Part shown: piece after piece, positions 8,666 through 20,498 of the stretch
How positions within the stretch are numbered: position 1 is the stretch's first letter
Layout: the number at the start of each line of letters is the position of its first letter
Assembly: GCF_000518305.1 (NCBI RefSeq)
Contig: NZ_JADI01000007.1
Coordinates: 1-64,000 of the forward strand
Direction: 5' to 3'
DNA from: Mycoplasma imitans ATCC 51306
GTDB lineage: Bacteria; Bacillota_I; Bacilli_A; Mycoplasmatales; Mycoplasmoidaceae
DNA length: 64,000 nucleotides
Made by a program: the position numbers and the translations under genes
Notes under the pieces: generated by a model
What the model was told of the DNA's origin: nothing
What the model saw: the letters and a program-made list of their open reading frames with translations, nothing else
Database searches by the model: none

Positions 8666-11083
8666 ATGTTGTTATCAAAAAAGGTGATTGCTAATTTTAT
8701 CCCCACAATAGCTAAAGTTGAAGATAATAAGATCGTTGAAGCACTTAATGCGATTGGTGCTGAAGTTGAATCGATCAAAACTTTTAGTATGATCGATTAT
8801 TTAGTAATTGGCAAGATTTTTAATATTAAAAAACACCCTCATGCTGAAAAACTAAATATCTGTTCGATTCAGATTAGTGATAATAAATTTATCAACGTGA
8901 TTTCAGACTCACCTAATCTATTCGATCAGAATAGTGTTTTAAATAAGTATGTAATTGTCGCAATGGAAGGTGCTGAACTACCTAATGGAATCACGGTAAT
9001 TAACCGTGATATTCGTGGGATCAACACTAGTGGATTATTATGTTCTTATGGTGATCTTAACCCCCATTACAGCGGTTATTTATCTGAATATGATAGTAAG
9101 AATATTATTATCTTAGATAAGGCTAAACTAGGTGATAGTGAAGTTTATAAGTATCTAAATATTGATGATACGATCTTTGATATCTCAATCCCATCAAGTC
9201 GTCCTGATTGGTATGGGATTAGATTTTTAGCTAAAGAATTAGCGGCTTATTTAAATCTTAAATATTTAGAACTTGTAGGTCGATCAAAACAAACTGATTT
9301 TCACCAAATGAGTTTTAAAGTAGTTGATGAAACTAATAATAAAGCTAAATATTTTGGTGGAATTCATTTACGTAACTACCAATTAAAACAATCAAGTTGA
9401 AACACTAAGGGGATCTTGATTAACAATCAGATTAAACCAATTAATGATCTGATTGATCTATCTAATTTAATTCCGTTGTTTGCAGCTAATCCAATCCATA
9501 TTCATGATGCTGATAAGATTGTTGGTGATGTAAGATTAATTCAAGCAACTAAACAAGAACAATTCCAGGGATTAGATAATAAGTGATACACAATCCAAGA
9601 AGGTGATCTACTTGTTGTGGATGATGAAAAGATTATCGCGCTTGCAGGAATTATTGGATCAATGGCGACAGCTGTTGATGATAATAGTATTAACTATTTT
9701 ATTGAAGTGGGTAATTTTGATAAGAATCAGATTAGTAAATCTGCTTCATTCCATAAGATTAGCACTAAAAGTGCTAGTTTATTTAGCAAAGAGATCTCTT
9801 TATATCAAACCCAAAAGACTTTTGAATACTTATACCAATACTTATTAAATAAGGTGTATAACCAACAGTTATCTGAATTATCAAAAGCGATTAGTGTTGA
9901 TGAATATCACCAACAAATTAAAGTGAATTATGATAAGATTCGCAGCTTACTAGGTAACACTCATCACCTATCAGATGCTAAGATTCAAAAAGCTTTAGTC
10001 AACCTTGGTTTTTTAGTTAAAGATGATATTGTATATGTTCCTAGTTATCGTAATGATATCTACAATTGACAAGATTTAGTTGAAGAACTATTAAAGATAT
10101 TAAACATTAATCATTTTGAACCAATTCCGATTAAAGCCGATTATTTACTTCAAGTAAATAATGAAACAAACGAATTGTTAGATCGGTTATCAAAAAAATT
10201 AAGATCACTTAAATTTAATCACGTTCGCACTTACAATTTAACATCACAAAAACGTGCTGATCTACTTAATTTATTTAAGTACCAAGATCCAGTTGTAGTG
10301 AATAATCCGATTGCTGAAACTAGACAGTATTACCGTCAAAATATCTTATCTAACTTATTAGAGATCTATCAATTAAACCAATCTTATAAAAATAAATTAT
10401 ATCCAATTTTTGAGATCCAAAGTTTATTAAGTAAGGATGGATCGTCTAACCATCACATTGGCTTAATTATGACTAATAACTTATTTAACCATAGTTATGA
10501 TCCATCTAGTGGGATTAAACTTGATCTAATTACGATCAAGGGAATTAGTGATATCATCGTGCAAAATTTTGGGTTTAACTGTAATTACCAAACAATTAAT
10601 GATGATACTTATTTAGTTAAAAACGACTCATTAAAACTGGTTGTTTATGATGAAACGATCGGTTATATTGGTAAGATTAAAAAATCTGTTCTAAAAGAAT
10701 TTGATTTAGATAACCACGATATTTATTGTTTAGACATTAATCTAGAACGTTTAATCACTTCGATTAATCGTTATGTACGAACCTATGAAGGTTATGATCA
10801 TCACCAAGAAGTAAGTAGAGATATCACCTTCCAATTAAAAAATGAAGATGATTTCAATAGCTTTACTAACGTAATTAATAGTTTTAATAAACTCTCAAAA
10901 TGAGAGATTATCTCAATCTTTGATGCAACTAATCAGATTGATAATAATAAAACGTATCAACCTACAAAATACACGGTGAGATGTTATCTAAAACAAGGTG
11001 ATAAGACCTTTACTACTCAAGAGATTAATCAAGTCTTTGATGAATTAATTGATTTGATGAAAGCTAAGCAGATTTTGATTTAG
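8666..11083 (+). CDS. pheT: Phenylalanyl-tRNA synthetase beta subunit
   Basis: The 805-residue beta subunit, which supplies tRNA binding and editing. An N-terminal EMAP/OB tRNA-binding domain lies at about residues 40-150 (IGKIFNIKKHPHAEKLNICSIQI), then B3/B4 editing and B5 segments, a degenerate synthetase core, and the C-terminal anticodon-binding (FDX-ACB) domain beginning near SRDITFQLKNEDDFNSF. Several in-frame TGA codons read as Trp (for example QSSWNTKGILI and IYNWQDLVEEL). Length is standard. Terminated by the hairpin at 11112-11145. Confidence 0.97.
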
Positions 11084-11111
11084 GATCGGTTGAATATGTA
11101 GATAAAAAATG

Positions 11112-11145
11112 AACAGAATTAACGTGTAGTTAGTTCTGTTTTTTT
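11112..11145 (+). terminator. Terminator after pheT
   Basis: AACAGAATTAAC (11112-11123) pairs with GTTAGTTCTGTT (11129-11140), with one G-U pair, followed by a run of T. Confidence 0.85.
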
Positions 11146-11217
11146 GTTGTTAGATAATATTATTGTTTTAGCCTATATAAAATGTAAAAAACATCGTTTT
11201 TACCGTTGAATTTTTAA

Positions 11218-11247
11218 AAAAAACACTTAAGTTACTAAGTGTTTTTA
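11218..11247 (-). terminator. Terminator after the mtlA1-gnd unit
   Basis: AACACTTA (11222-11229) and TAAGTGTT (11236-11243) form a short hairpin flanked by A and T runs. It serves the minus-strand gnd gene that ends at 11265. Confidence 0.75.
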
Positions 11248-11264
11248 TACTTGAAAGATTGAAT

Positions 11265-12182
11265 TTATTTTTTCTTAAATACATCATGTCCGCCAAATTT
11301 GTTGCGTAATGATGCTAACAATTTATTGGCATATAAATCACTTTGTTTAAGTGATGTTTGTCTTGCAAACAATGCAGAAGCAATAGCTGGAATTGGAGTA
11401 CCTTGGTCAAGAGCTGTTTGAACAGTTCATAAGCCTTCTCCACTAGCATTAACCACCCCAGAGATGTTTTCTAGTTCTTGTTTATTATTAAATACTTGCT
11501 CCATTAATTCAATTAATCAAGAACGAATAACACTACCGTGATTATATAGCTTTGAAACCTTAGCTAGATCATAATCAAATTTGCTATCGTGCAATACTTG
11601 AAAACCTTCAGCGATTGCTTGCATCATACCATATTCAATTCCATTATGAACCATCTTAGCAAAGTGACCGCTACCAGCTTGTCCGGTGTGTAAATAACCA
11701 TTAACCACGCATAATTTTTCTAAGATCTTACCAATCTTATTAATGGCATAATCATCACCTCCTACCATCATACAAGCACCATTGAGTGCTCCAGATGGAC
11801 CTCCGCTTACACCGCAATCAACAAAATAAATTGATTTAGCTTTGGCCTTCTCATAATTGTTTAAACTATCTTTGAAATAAGAGTTGCCAGTATCGACAAT
11901 TATTGAATCTTTTGGTAATAGTTTAAGCAAATTATCAACAATTTGATTAGTTGGTTCACCACACGGTACTGAGATCAAAACAACATTTTGTTTAGTAGGA
12001 TTAACTAATTGTTCAAGCTTATCAACCAACTTAAAACCTTCAGATTTTAATTGGTCGTATTTTGTTTGATTAAGATCATATCCAACAACTTCATAGCCGT
12101 TTCTTTTTAAGTTTTTAATCAAACCTTCACCCATCTTACCTAAACCTATAAGACTTAAAGATAATTCATTATTTAACGACAT
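11265..12182 (-). CDS. gnd: 6-phosphogluconate dehydrogenase, short decarboxylating type
   Basis: Oxidises and decarboxylates 6-phosphogluconate to ribulose 5-phosphate. The 305-residue protein has the nucleotide-binding GLGKMGEG (13-20), the substrate loop DCGVSGGPSGALNGACMMVGG, and HTGQAGSGHFAKMVHNGIEYG with the catalytic Lys and Asn. Its length matches the short, usually NAD-linked GndA/YqeC class rather than the ~470-residue enzyme. It follows the mtlA1-type permease after three bases on the same strand, so it is probably co-expressed with that transporter; a linked gluconate or sugar-acid substrate is possible. Mycoplasmas generally lack glucose-6-phosphate dehydrogenase, so the source of 6-phosphogluconate is unclear. 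Confidence 0.9.
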
Positions 12183-12185
12183 TTA

Positions 12186-14663
12186 TTAAACTCCTTTTTT
12201 TGTTTCAACATTACTGTTATTATTTAACGATTGATCAGACGGTTGTGTAGGAATTGCTTGTTCTTGATCATCATTGATCTTATTTAGAGTTTCTAAATAA
12301 GTATTAATATTCTTTTTAACAATTCTTGTGTATTGTCTTGCTAAGATGACAATAATCATAAATAATGCTAGATTCAAACCTAATAAAAGGTATAGATCGA
12401 TCGTTCTACCAGCGTTTAGATAAACACCCTTAACTAAAGTAGCAATCATTAAACCAAACCCGATAACAAGCAATAAACTAATAAGTGTTTTTAGATGTTT
12501 GGTTGTTTTATTTGTAATCTTATCTGCATATTTATTACCAACTCATAGTTGATAATTCAATCAAACACTAAACCCAATAAAGATAACCATAAAGATCGTT
12601 AAAGCTATCTGAATAAATAAGTAATTAAATACTGAACTTACTACAGATGTTGTGGTTGTTGTGGTCGATGTATTCGCTCCATTAATTGGATCTGGAACAT
12701 AATTAATTGTTGTGTTATACAACATAATCTTTTGATCAAATAAAGCAGCATCAATAAATAATACAATTGCTGCAAAAAGAATCAATACAAAAATTCATTT
12801 TAGTGTTCTTGATAGTGAATCAACACTTTTAAATCAGTTAGCAGTTTTATTTTCTAATTGTGCTTGCTTTTTAACTTTAGTTTGTTCAGATGAACCGACT
12901 TCAATTTGAGTTATCGGTTGGTCTTTTAAATTCTTATATAATTGATCATAAATTCCTTTATCTAAGAATTTAGTTACGGAATAAACAAAGGCGTTTGGCA
13001 CCTTATCTTTAGCAAATTGTTCAAAAACGTTTGTAGTTACAATCACATCTGCGTCGGCTGGTAAATCTTTTAGTGCACAGTTAGTTACATTATCGTTTAC
13101 ATTATTTTCTTTTACTCATTTTCGAATGATGCCAGCAGCCATAGCTGATGAACCCATTCCAGCATCACAAGCAACAACTAAGTTTTTAACGTTAGCTCAA
13201 CTAAATGGTTTGGTATTAACATTAGGTTGTTTAGATTTAAAAGTCATTCCAGAATCACTGAAGATAATTTCTTGAGTAGCTACTACACCTTTTTGATTTT
13301 TCTTTTGTAATCAATGAATAACAGATGCAGCACTAAAAGTTACAACTGTTCCAGTTAACACACCCGCTATATTAATTCCTAACAATTTAGATGTTGGTGA
13401 TGTTGATACAACTGAGATAATTGATCCAGGTGAAACGATTGTTGAAGTTCCGCCATCAGCAAAACTAAATACAGTCATACTAGCAGCTGCACCTAGAATT
13501 GTGCTAATAATAAAGATTGGTCTTTGTACTACGTATACGTAGTAAACTTCATGGATTCCACCAACAAACTGAACAACAGACGCTCCTGCTGCATTGGCTC
13601 TTTCAGCACCTTTTTTCCAAAAAACAAATGATAATAATAACCCTAAACCAGGTCCGCCGTTTCCAGCATATAAGAAATAAATTGAATGAGGATGAGCAAC
13701 ACCGTTAAGTTGTTGTTGACTGATATCATTTAAACCTAATGGTGACATTACTCCATAGTTAAGTGCGTTGTTTAAAAAGATCGTTCTTAATGGTTCAGTA
13801 AAGATCGTTAGAATCGGATAAACATAACGGCTTTGTCCAAAGCTGTTAATAATCATCGTGATTAAGATTGTTACTCCATACATGATTCATGGTCATACAT
13901 AAAATAACACTAATCCCATTAAGATGGCGATGATTGCTAATGAGAAGTTACGAATTAACATCTCAAAGCCAGGACGAACGCTGTCAATGTAGTTTTCTTC
14001 AATTGTTTTAAAGATCTTAGTACCTAATGGTCCTACGATCATTGCTCCAATAATTTGGTTTGGATCTCTTCCAGCAAAACCGTTGAAAACGTTTCTTTGG
14101 ATTATTTCATTATAGGTAGTTGTACCCATAACTCTAAACCCGTTTGTATCAACGATAAAATATTGTTTATCGTTGATTCCTTTGATTAGTTCTTGACCGT
14201 TATAGAATTTATAGTTATTTGCATTAAACTCATAAACGATTTCACCAGCGCCATACTGGTTTCAAATCGTTGTAGTTCCTACAATAATAATCGTGGTTAA
14301 TAACGCCGAGATTGCCGCTCCTCGTATCCCATAGATCATCTTACCTGCGTTGATAGCGATTAATAATGGTAATAATCATTTAATACCAATTGGTACTAAC
14401 TTACCTAACTCAGGTGCTTGAAACCACCCGTGGCTATTTGGACTGTTGTATAAGAACGCAGATGCTCATAGACCTCAGGCAATAAACACACCAATAGTTG
14501 GCATGATCATTCCACCCATAAAAGACCCAAATTTTTGGATCTTTTGCCTAATCCCTGAATCTGAGTGCTTCTTAAAAACACGCTGGGAATCATCAGATTT
14601 CTTTTGATAAATTCATCCGTGTGCTTTTAAGTATTCAACAAATTTATACTTAAAATTACTCAT
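12186..14663 (-). CDS. mtlA: Mannitol-type PTS EIICB with C-terminal membrane extension
   Basis: A phosphotransferase permease of 825 residues. The IIC domain (about 1-455) starts with the [26 protein letters not shown] signature and has the substrate-site motif VGGIHEVYY. The IIB domain (about 488-585) carries the phosphorylated Cys499 in VVACDAGMGSSAMAAG. From residue 611 there is an extra ~215-residue region with four predicted membrane helices, a Thr-rich loop (STTTTTTSV) and a polar tail; standard EIICB proteins end after IIB. EIIA is absent and must come from mtlF. Mannitol is the family default, but the linked 6-phosphogluconate dehydrogenase leaves the sugar open. Confidence 0.88.
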
Positions 14664-14847
14664 AGATTAAATTAAACATATAGTTTAATTTTAGAATCAT
14701 AGACCAGCTAATTTTTATTACTAATAAAAATAAGAAATAATTTGGTGAACAAAAATATTGTTAATTTAAAAATTAATTTTAAACAAAAAGAAATTACCGC
14801 ATTTTTCAATAATTTTATAGTGTAATGATCATCTTGATAACAAAGAA

Positions 14848-14877
14848 AAAACACCAAGAAAGTCTTGGTGTTTTTTT
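14848..14877 (-). terminator. Terminator of the mannitol operon
   Basis: ACACCAAGA (14851-14859) pairs with TCTTGGTGT (14863-14871), with A and T runs on both sides. It follows the stop codon of the insert-bearing EIICB on the minus strand. The 14664-14847 gap contains the upstream region of the other EIICB. Confidence 0.88.
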
Positions 14878-14897
14878 ATTATTTATTAAGTAATAGC

Positions 14898-17468
14898 TTA
14901 ACTTAATCGTTCTTTTTTGAAGGTATCAATTAATTCTTTGTACTCTTCTTTTTTCAAGTATTGATTTACCCCATATACATAACTGTTTTTGTATTTCTTA
15001 GAAACGTAGTCCACAAACGTTTTTTGGGTAACGATGATATCAATATCGTGTGGTAAATCTTTAATTGCGCAGTTAGCTACTTCAACATCTTTAATGCCGA
15101 TATTTTGGATCATTTTTTTGATCATACCAGCACCCATAGCAGATGATCCCATACCAGCTTCACATGCAAACATCACTTTTTTAGCTTTAGCTACATAACT
15201 ACTTAATTCGTTGCTTGTAACTGTTGTTTGTTGCTCTTCTTTAAGATTAATTGATTCGATCGTTTCTAGAGTTGAATTAATTGGTACTCAATCGATTTGA
15301 TCTTTGTAATAAGGTTTGTTTACTCATTTACCATCGTTTTCAACTTTAGTTAGTTTTAGAATCTTTTCATTATATTCAGCAATTAAATTATCTTCAAGAA
15401 TTTTGTAATTAGCAGGGTTAGATGATTTGATTTCACCAAGCTTGTTAGCTAGTTCAGTGTTTAGTTGTTCAACTGTGCTCTTGTCAAGTTCTTTTTGTTG
15501 AATTGAATCAACGAACTTAATAGTTCGTTTATAAAATTCCATCTGTTTTTGAACGTAATCTACAGCTTTAATTTCATTTTCTTCAACAGATACTTTTACG
15601 CGTTTAGCATCAGAGTGTTGCATCTTTTTGATCTTGAATTTTAAATGATCAATCTGACGCATAAATTTGTAGTCAGCATCAGCAACTTTTAAGTTGTAAT
15701 CAATATTTACATTTTCAATACTAAAGCTGTCTTGAGGATTAATTTGTGCAAGCAGGTTATTTTTTCATTGATTAATTTCATCAATGCGTGCATTGTATTG
15801 AGAGGTTAGACTTTCAATTTGTGAACTTCAAGCTTTAATCTTTTCTTGATGTTTGTGTTGCTCAACTGATTGACTAAATCCAGGTTTGTCAAAATACTTT
15901 TCAAGGTATTTTTCTTTTAACCCGTTTTCTTTTTGATACTCTTTGTATCTAAAGCTTACGATTCGTTTGGTATTATCATTGATTGGGAAGTATTCTTTTG
16001 AACCATCACTTAATGTGATAACTTCTCATAAGTAGTTATGTTCATCAGTTACTTTTTGATAATCAATTACTTTTATCTTTCTTGATAAGTTGATATCTTT
16101 AGCAAGATCGAATTGTTCTGATTTGTAAATCTTAGAGATTAGTCTTAATTTTGTTGGTGAGAAGATAATTCTTTGACCAGTGCGGATATTTTTTCATAGT
16201 AAGCTAATTGAAGTTAGACTAAATACGATAGCAGCTGAACCAAAGATTGCAATTGTTAATGCTAAATAGTTAAGCGGTTTAGATGAATATACCGATAAAT
16301 AGTTCATAATTACACTACCTGGTGAAGGAGTGAAGATACCACCAAATCCAAAAATTTGATAAATTGCACCTGCAAATACACCACCAGCCATAACAAACAG
16401 CAAGTTAAGTGGACGCATCAATACAAATGGATAGTAAACTTCGTGAATACCACCAATGAAGTGAATTGGAGTTGCAGCAGTAGCTTGAGCTTTCTCTTCT
16501 TTTGTACCTAACAGAATATAAGCTAATAATAACCCTAATCCTTGTCCTGGGTTTGGATCTAGATAGAATAATGGAGAATATCCAATTCTAGCTACTTCTT
16601 GATAACCCAATGGCCCTAAGATTCCGTGGTTTACGGCATTGTTTAAGAATAGAATTTTTTCTAATTCAATAAATATTGGTAAGATGAACAATAATTTTGC
16701 ATCGTTAATTCCTTTAATAATGAAGAAGAATACAACTTGCAATAAAGCCATCAATGGACCAATCGCTCAGAACGAAACAAAGATTGCGATACAACCAAAG
16801 ATTCCTAATGAGAAGTTATTAACTAACATCTCAAAACCTTGTTTAATTTTATCTTTATATAGAGTTTCAAACTTCTTGAACAGATAAGCAAATAACGGCC
16901 CACAGATTAATGCACCAAAGATCATCGGTGATGTTCCTGTGTTGATTAAAGTTATATTACCAGTAATCTGAACTAAGATCGCATTAAATGTTCATAGGTT
17001 TTGAATTTCAGATATTTGCTTAGCATCTTTATCTAGCTGGATCATTGAATAAGAGATTACACCAAGCGTTGACACAAAACCAATTAGTGCACCCCTTCAT
17101 CCATAGATCTGTCGACCACCTAGAAACGACATAATTAATGGAATTAAAAACAATATCCCAAACCCAATAACGCGATCCATTCCATATAGATATTTGATTG
17201 AATCCGCATCAGATCACTTATCAATTGGAATGTTCTTTTGATATGCTATGCCAGTTTTTACCCCAAGAATAATCGCGGTAAATAACCCTCATGCAATCAA
17301 TACACCAATTGCAGGAATAACCATTCCTGCCATGAAAGAACCAAACTTACGTAATTTGGCTAAAAAACTTTTTGAATGAACTTGCTTATTACCAAACTGT
17401 TTCAAGTTTCCTGTAGTTGGTGACTTATAGGTTACTTCATAAACAGTAGGTTTAAAAACTGAAACCAT
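14898..17468 (-). CDS. mtlA: Mannitol PTS EIICB with a 335-residue insert between IIC and IIB
   Basis: An 856-residue permease. The IIC domain (about 1-425) begins RKFGSFMAGMVIPAIGVLIAWGLF and contains IGGIHEVYYPFVLMRP. IIB is the last ~92 residues, with phospho-Cys769 in VMFACEAGMGSSAMGAG. Between them, residues ~426-760 form a highly charged, Lys/Glu/Gln-rich region with long predicted coiled-coil stretches (for example EKYFDKPGFSQSVEQHKHQ and IDHLKFKIKKMQHSDAKRVK), replacing the usual short linker. The stop is just before the operon terminator. As last gene after mtlF-mtlD-AKR it is the likely mannitol transporter. Both functional domains look intact. Confidence 0.9.
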
Positions 17469-17470
17469 AA

Positions 17471-18322
17471 TTAATTTTCCTTATATCAATCATCATTTAG
17501 TGCTAGGTTAGCATATGAATCACAACCATTATGAGTAGTAGATTTGTGAGTGTTAAAAGTTTGTTCAAGCGTTAAAGTGTCTTCTGGTTTTAATTTAATC
17601 TTTACCCCTTTAACGTTTTCTTTAATTTCACTTTCAACAGCACTTCGTACTACTGGACAAAAACCTAAACTAGCTGAGTATGCAATCATTAATTGTGCAA
17701 CACTGCATGCGTATTTTTTTGCCATTTCAGACAATAGTTTATTGCTAAAATTTAGTTTAGCATTACCCATCGCTCTCCAGCCTTGCATTGCAATTTTGTG
17801 TTCCTTACAATATACAATACGATCTCTTCTAATATATTGCAGGTTAGCTTCGTTTTGAACCACTTCGGGATATACACCAGTTTCGTTGTATAAGATTCTG
17901 ATCATATCAGGCTCAAAATTCGAGACGCCAATCGTTTTCACGAGACCTTTTTTCTTACATTCGATTAATTCTTTTCATGCCATAACGTTCATCGTGTTAT
18001 CCACGTGAGGACGATGTAACATATAACAATCAATCAATTTTATGCCTAATCTTTTAAGCGACCCTTTTAATTCTTTTTCAACGCCGTTTTTAAAATCTGA
18101 TGGTCAGATTTTTGATTGTAAAACAGGTTGAACAAATTTTGGATCTTCTTTTTTAAGTTTTTTTAAAGCTACAGCTATTAATTCTTCTGTCTGATACAGT
18201 TTTGCTGTATCAATAAAATCATACTTAGCTTTAATCGCCCATTTAATGGCGTTATTCATCTCGTTTTGATTTAAAATCTTGTATGTTCCAAAACCGATTT
18301 TAGCTTTTTTAATATCACTCAT
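17471..18322 (-). CDS. Aldo/keto reductase
   Basis: An NAD(P)H-dependent oxidoreductase of 283 residues. The catalytic tetrad is complete by motif: Asp38 (FIDTA), Tyr43 (KLYQTEE), Lys71 (QSKIW) and His103 (YMLHRP). It also has the family segment GLVKTIGVSNF and a C-terminal cofactor-binding part (CPVVRSAVESEIKENV). An AAAGGAT ribosome binding site precedes the ATG, five bases after the mtlD stop codon, and it ends two bases before the EIICB start. The operon setting suggests a sugar or sugar-alcohol substrate, but the natural one cannot be told from sequence. Confidence 0.92.
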
Positions 18323-18327
18323 ATCCT

Positions 18328-19323
18328 TTATCTACTATCCATGTATTTTTTGCCAATGCTATATATTTGATCTAGAATTTGATGTTTATAATCATGATTT
18401 ACTAAAAATTCATATACAGGGATAAAACGTTCATTTTTACCGAATTTTTGTGAAATATTTCGACAAACACGTTTAATTTCATCCATTAAATATTTGTTAG
18501 AAAAACGTTCAATATTTTTTTCTAAGTATGCTTTAGTTTGATTAAGATCAAGATTAATAAGTTTTGATATCCCAACACTTAATTCATCAACAAGCTGACT
18601 TATTATTGGCTTTAATAAATCATCATTAATCGTTTCATTAATGTATTTCTTGTTATGTAATCAACCTAAAAGACCAATGCAAAAGTGTAAACCATTTACA
18701 CCGTAAAATTTCTTATTAAAAAAGTTGTCGTAGTTTGTTTTAATTTCTATTGATCCATTTTTGAATAATCAAGTTGAATCATGAAACTGTTTTGAATACC
18801 AAACACTAAAGAAGTCTTCAACTAATAAATCTAATTGATTTTCTCTTTGATTTGGCACTAAACGATCAACAACAACATTTATGTAAGTTAATTTATCTTT
18901 TAGTTCGGGATTAGTTTCAATAACTTGTTGATAAAGATTTTGCGATGCTTTATATCCGTTTTCAAAACAAGCTAAAGAAAGCTTATCTATCTCATTTCTT
19001 TTAGTTAGTCCTTGTTGAATTAATTCAACAAGTCCAATTAAATTTTTTGCGCCAATTGATGTTGTTATCATTGAAGCTTTAGTTATCATCTCAACTATTT
19101 TGGGATTATCAACCCCAAGAACAAGTCCAGAACAATCTGAGATATTAATCTTTTCGTTTGAAGGTAAAGTTATGATTGTATATTGGTTTTTAGTATTGAT
19201 CTGATCAATCAATTCTTTGTTTAAATCAATAAAAACTAATTGAACCTTGTTAATTTTACTAACATGTCCAATTAATCCTCGTCCAATATTTCCTGCGCCA
19301 AAATGTATAACTAAATTATTCAT
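18328..19323 (-). CDS. mtlD: Mannitol-1-phosphate 5-dehydrogenase
   Basis: Oxidises mannitol 1-phosphate, the product of PTS uptake, to fructose 6-phosphate with NAD. The protein (331 residues, shorter than the usual ~370-380) begins MNNLVIHFGAGNIGRGLIGH, the Rossmann signature of the family, and contains YINVVVDRLVPNQ and later YGVNGLHFCIGLLGWLHNKKYI. I chose ATG 19323, which overlaps the mtlF stop region by eight bases; a TTG nine bases earlier is less likely. Located between EIIA and the AKR gene in the mannitol operon. Confidence 0.93.
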
Positions 19324-19759
19324 TAGCAGCAATCATCCAATCTAAAACCTGTTTAGGTGTTAATTTATCTTGATAAAAGAATGATTTAACTTCATCCTCA
19401 TCACCAAACGCTACTCCAATACTGCCAATCACATCTAAAGTTTCATCACCAACAAATGCTAATCCTAAAATAACCTTAACTTCTTGGTTATCCCATTGAA
19501 TTGGATTCTTAAGAACTAAGATGCAAATCCCATTCTTTTTGATTAGATTTTTAGCTTCAACCATTCCGTGAGCAATAGCAATATAATTACCTATTGCAAC
19601 GCTTGTTAGTTTGTCGCGATCAATCATTGATTGATGATAACCATCATCAACAGATCCTTGCTTGCTTAAATTTTCATAAACAAGTTTAAAAACCTCGCTT
19701 TTGTCAGAGGCTAAAACATTCACAAAGATGTTTTCTTCTTTTAAATATTTATTAATCAT
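19316..19759 (-). CDS. mtlF: Mannitol-specific PTS EIIA
   Basis: The phosphoryl carrier that passes phosphate from HPr to the EIIB domain. It is 147 residues from the chosen start (MINKYLKEENIFVNV), the normal length for a stand-alone MtlF. The phosphorylated His lies in YIAIAHGMVEAKNLI, and LGLAFVGDETLDVIGSI is typical. An upstream in-frame ATG at 19801 would add 14 residues without family support, and a TATTATAA promoter-like element lies between the two, favouring 19759. First gene of the operon; neither EIICB here carries its own IIA, so it may serve both. Confidence 0.93.
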   Translation of the reverse strand: MINKYLKEENIFVNVLASDKSEVFKLVYENLSKQGSVDDGYHQSMIDRDKLTSVAIGNYIAIAHGMVEAKNLIKKNGICILVLKNPIQWDNQEVKVILGLAFVGDETLDVIGSIGVAFGDEDEVKSFFYQDKLTPKQVLDWMIAANE

Positions 19760-19907
19760 TCTCAAATTGTTCAGATTTATAATACAATTAATTTCACTCA
19801 TTTTTAATGAAAAATTTTTAATCAAATCACAAAGTGGTTAACAATAATTAAAATGATTTATTCATCATTTTATGTTTTTATAAAAACAATGATTTTTCTT
19901 AATAAAA

Positions 19908-19946
19908 ATAAAAAAATCTTCTTTAATTAGAACTTAAAGAAGATTT
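19908..19946 (-). terminator. Terminator after tmRNA
   Basis: AAATCTTCTTTAA (19914-19926) and its complement TTAAAGAAGATTT (19934-19946) form a 13-bp stem; on the minus strand it is followed by six T. It lies 17 bases past the tmRNA 3' end. Confidence 0.88.
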
Positions 19947-19962
19947 ATGAAATTTATATTAA

Positions 19963-20369
19963 TGGTGGAGATGACGGGAATCGAACCCGTTTCCACAATC
20001 GACTCATCAGATTAGTTTTATTTACAGTTTAGATACTTGTTAATCTAAAACCAAGTAATAAGTATCAACATCTTGGTCCGTAGTAATCGTTAGGTCAAAA
20101 AAACTGATTAATCAATATTAACAGTAAAACTATAAACGAGTTACAAGATCTAGTTTTATCCTAATTTCTAGGTTACAAAAAACCTAGTACGCTATTTATT
20201 ATTTATTTAGAAGTTTAAAGCGTAGTTGTTTGATGCTAACTGATTTAAAACAAAGTTTTCGTCAGCTAGTTCTTTTGAAGTTTTGTCGGTTATTATTACC
20301 TTGAGCTATAAAGGGCAGACCCTACTGAACTAATAAGTTTATCAATCATGTCGAAGCCTTGACATCCCC
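19963..20369 (-). ncRNA. ssrA: tmRNA (SsrA)
   Basis: Rescues stalled ribosomes and tags the truncated protein for destruction. The 5' end GGGGATGTC pairs with the 3' end (GTCATCTCC, then A and the encoded CCA) to form the tRNA-like acceptor stem, and the T arm CGGGTTCGATTCCCG is present. The tag reading frame is 20287-20210, beginning DKTSKELADE and ending NNYALNF, followed by TAA at 20209-20207; it is 26 residues. The tag lacks the usual ALAA end, as in other mycoplasmas. Its terminator lies at 19908-19946. The 20370-20498 region upstream is A+T rich and should hold the promoter. Confidence 0.97.
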
Positions 20370-20498
20370 ATGAATAATAAATATTTATTTGTCTAATACT
20401 AGACGGTTAGATTTTAATTAAATAAAATAATTTATTAATAAATCTTATATTATAAGATCTTATAGTTTTGAAAAAAGTGATTAGTAAAGATATAAAAG

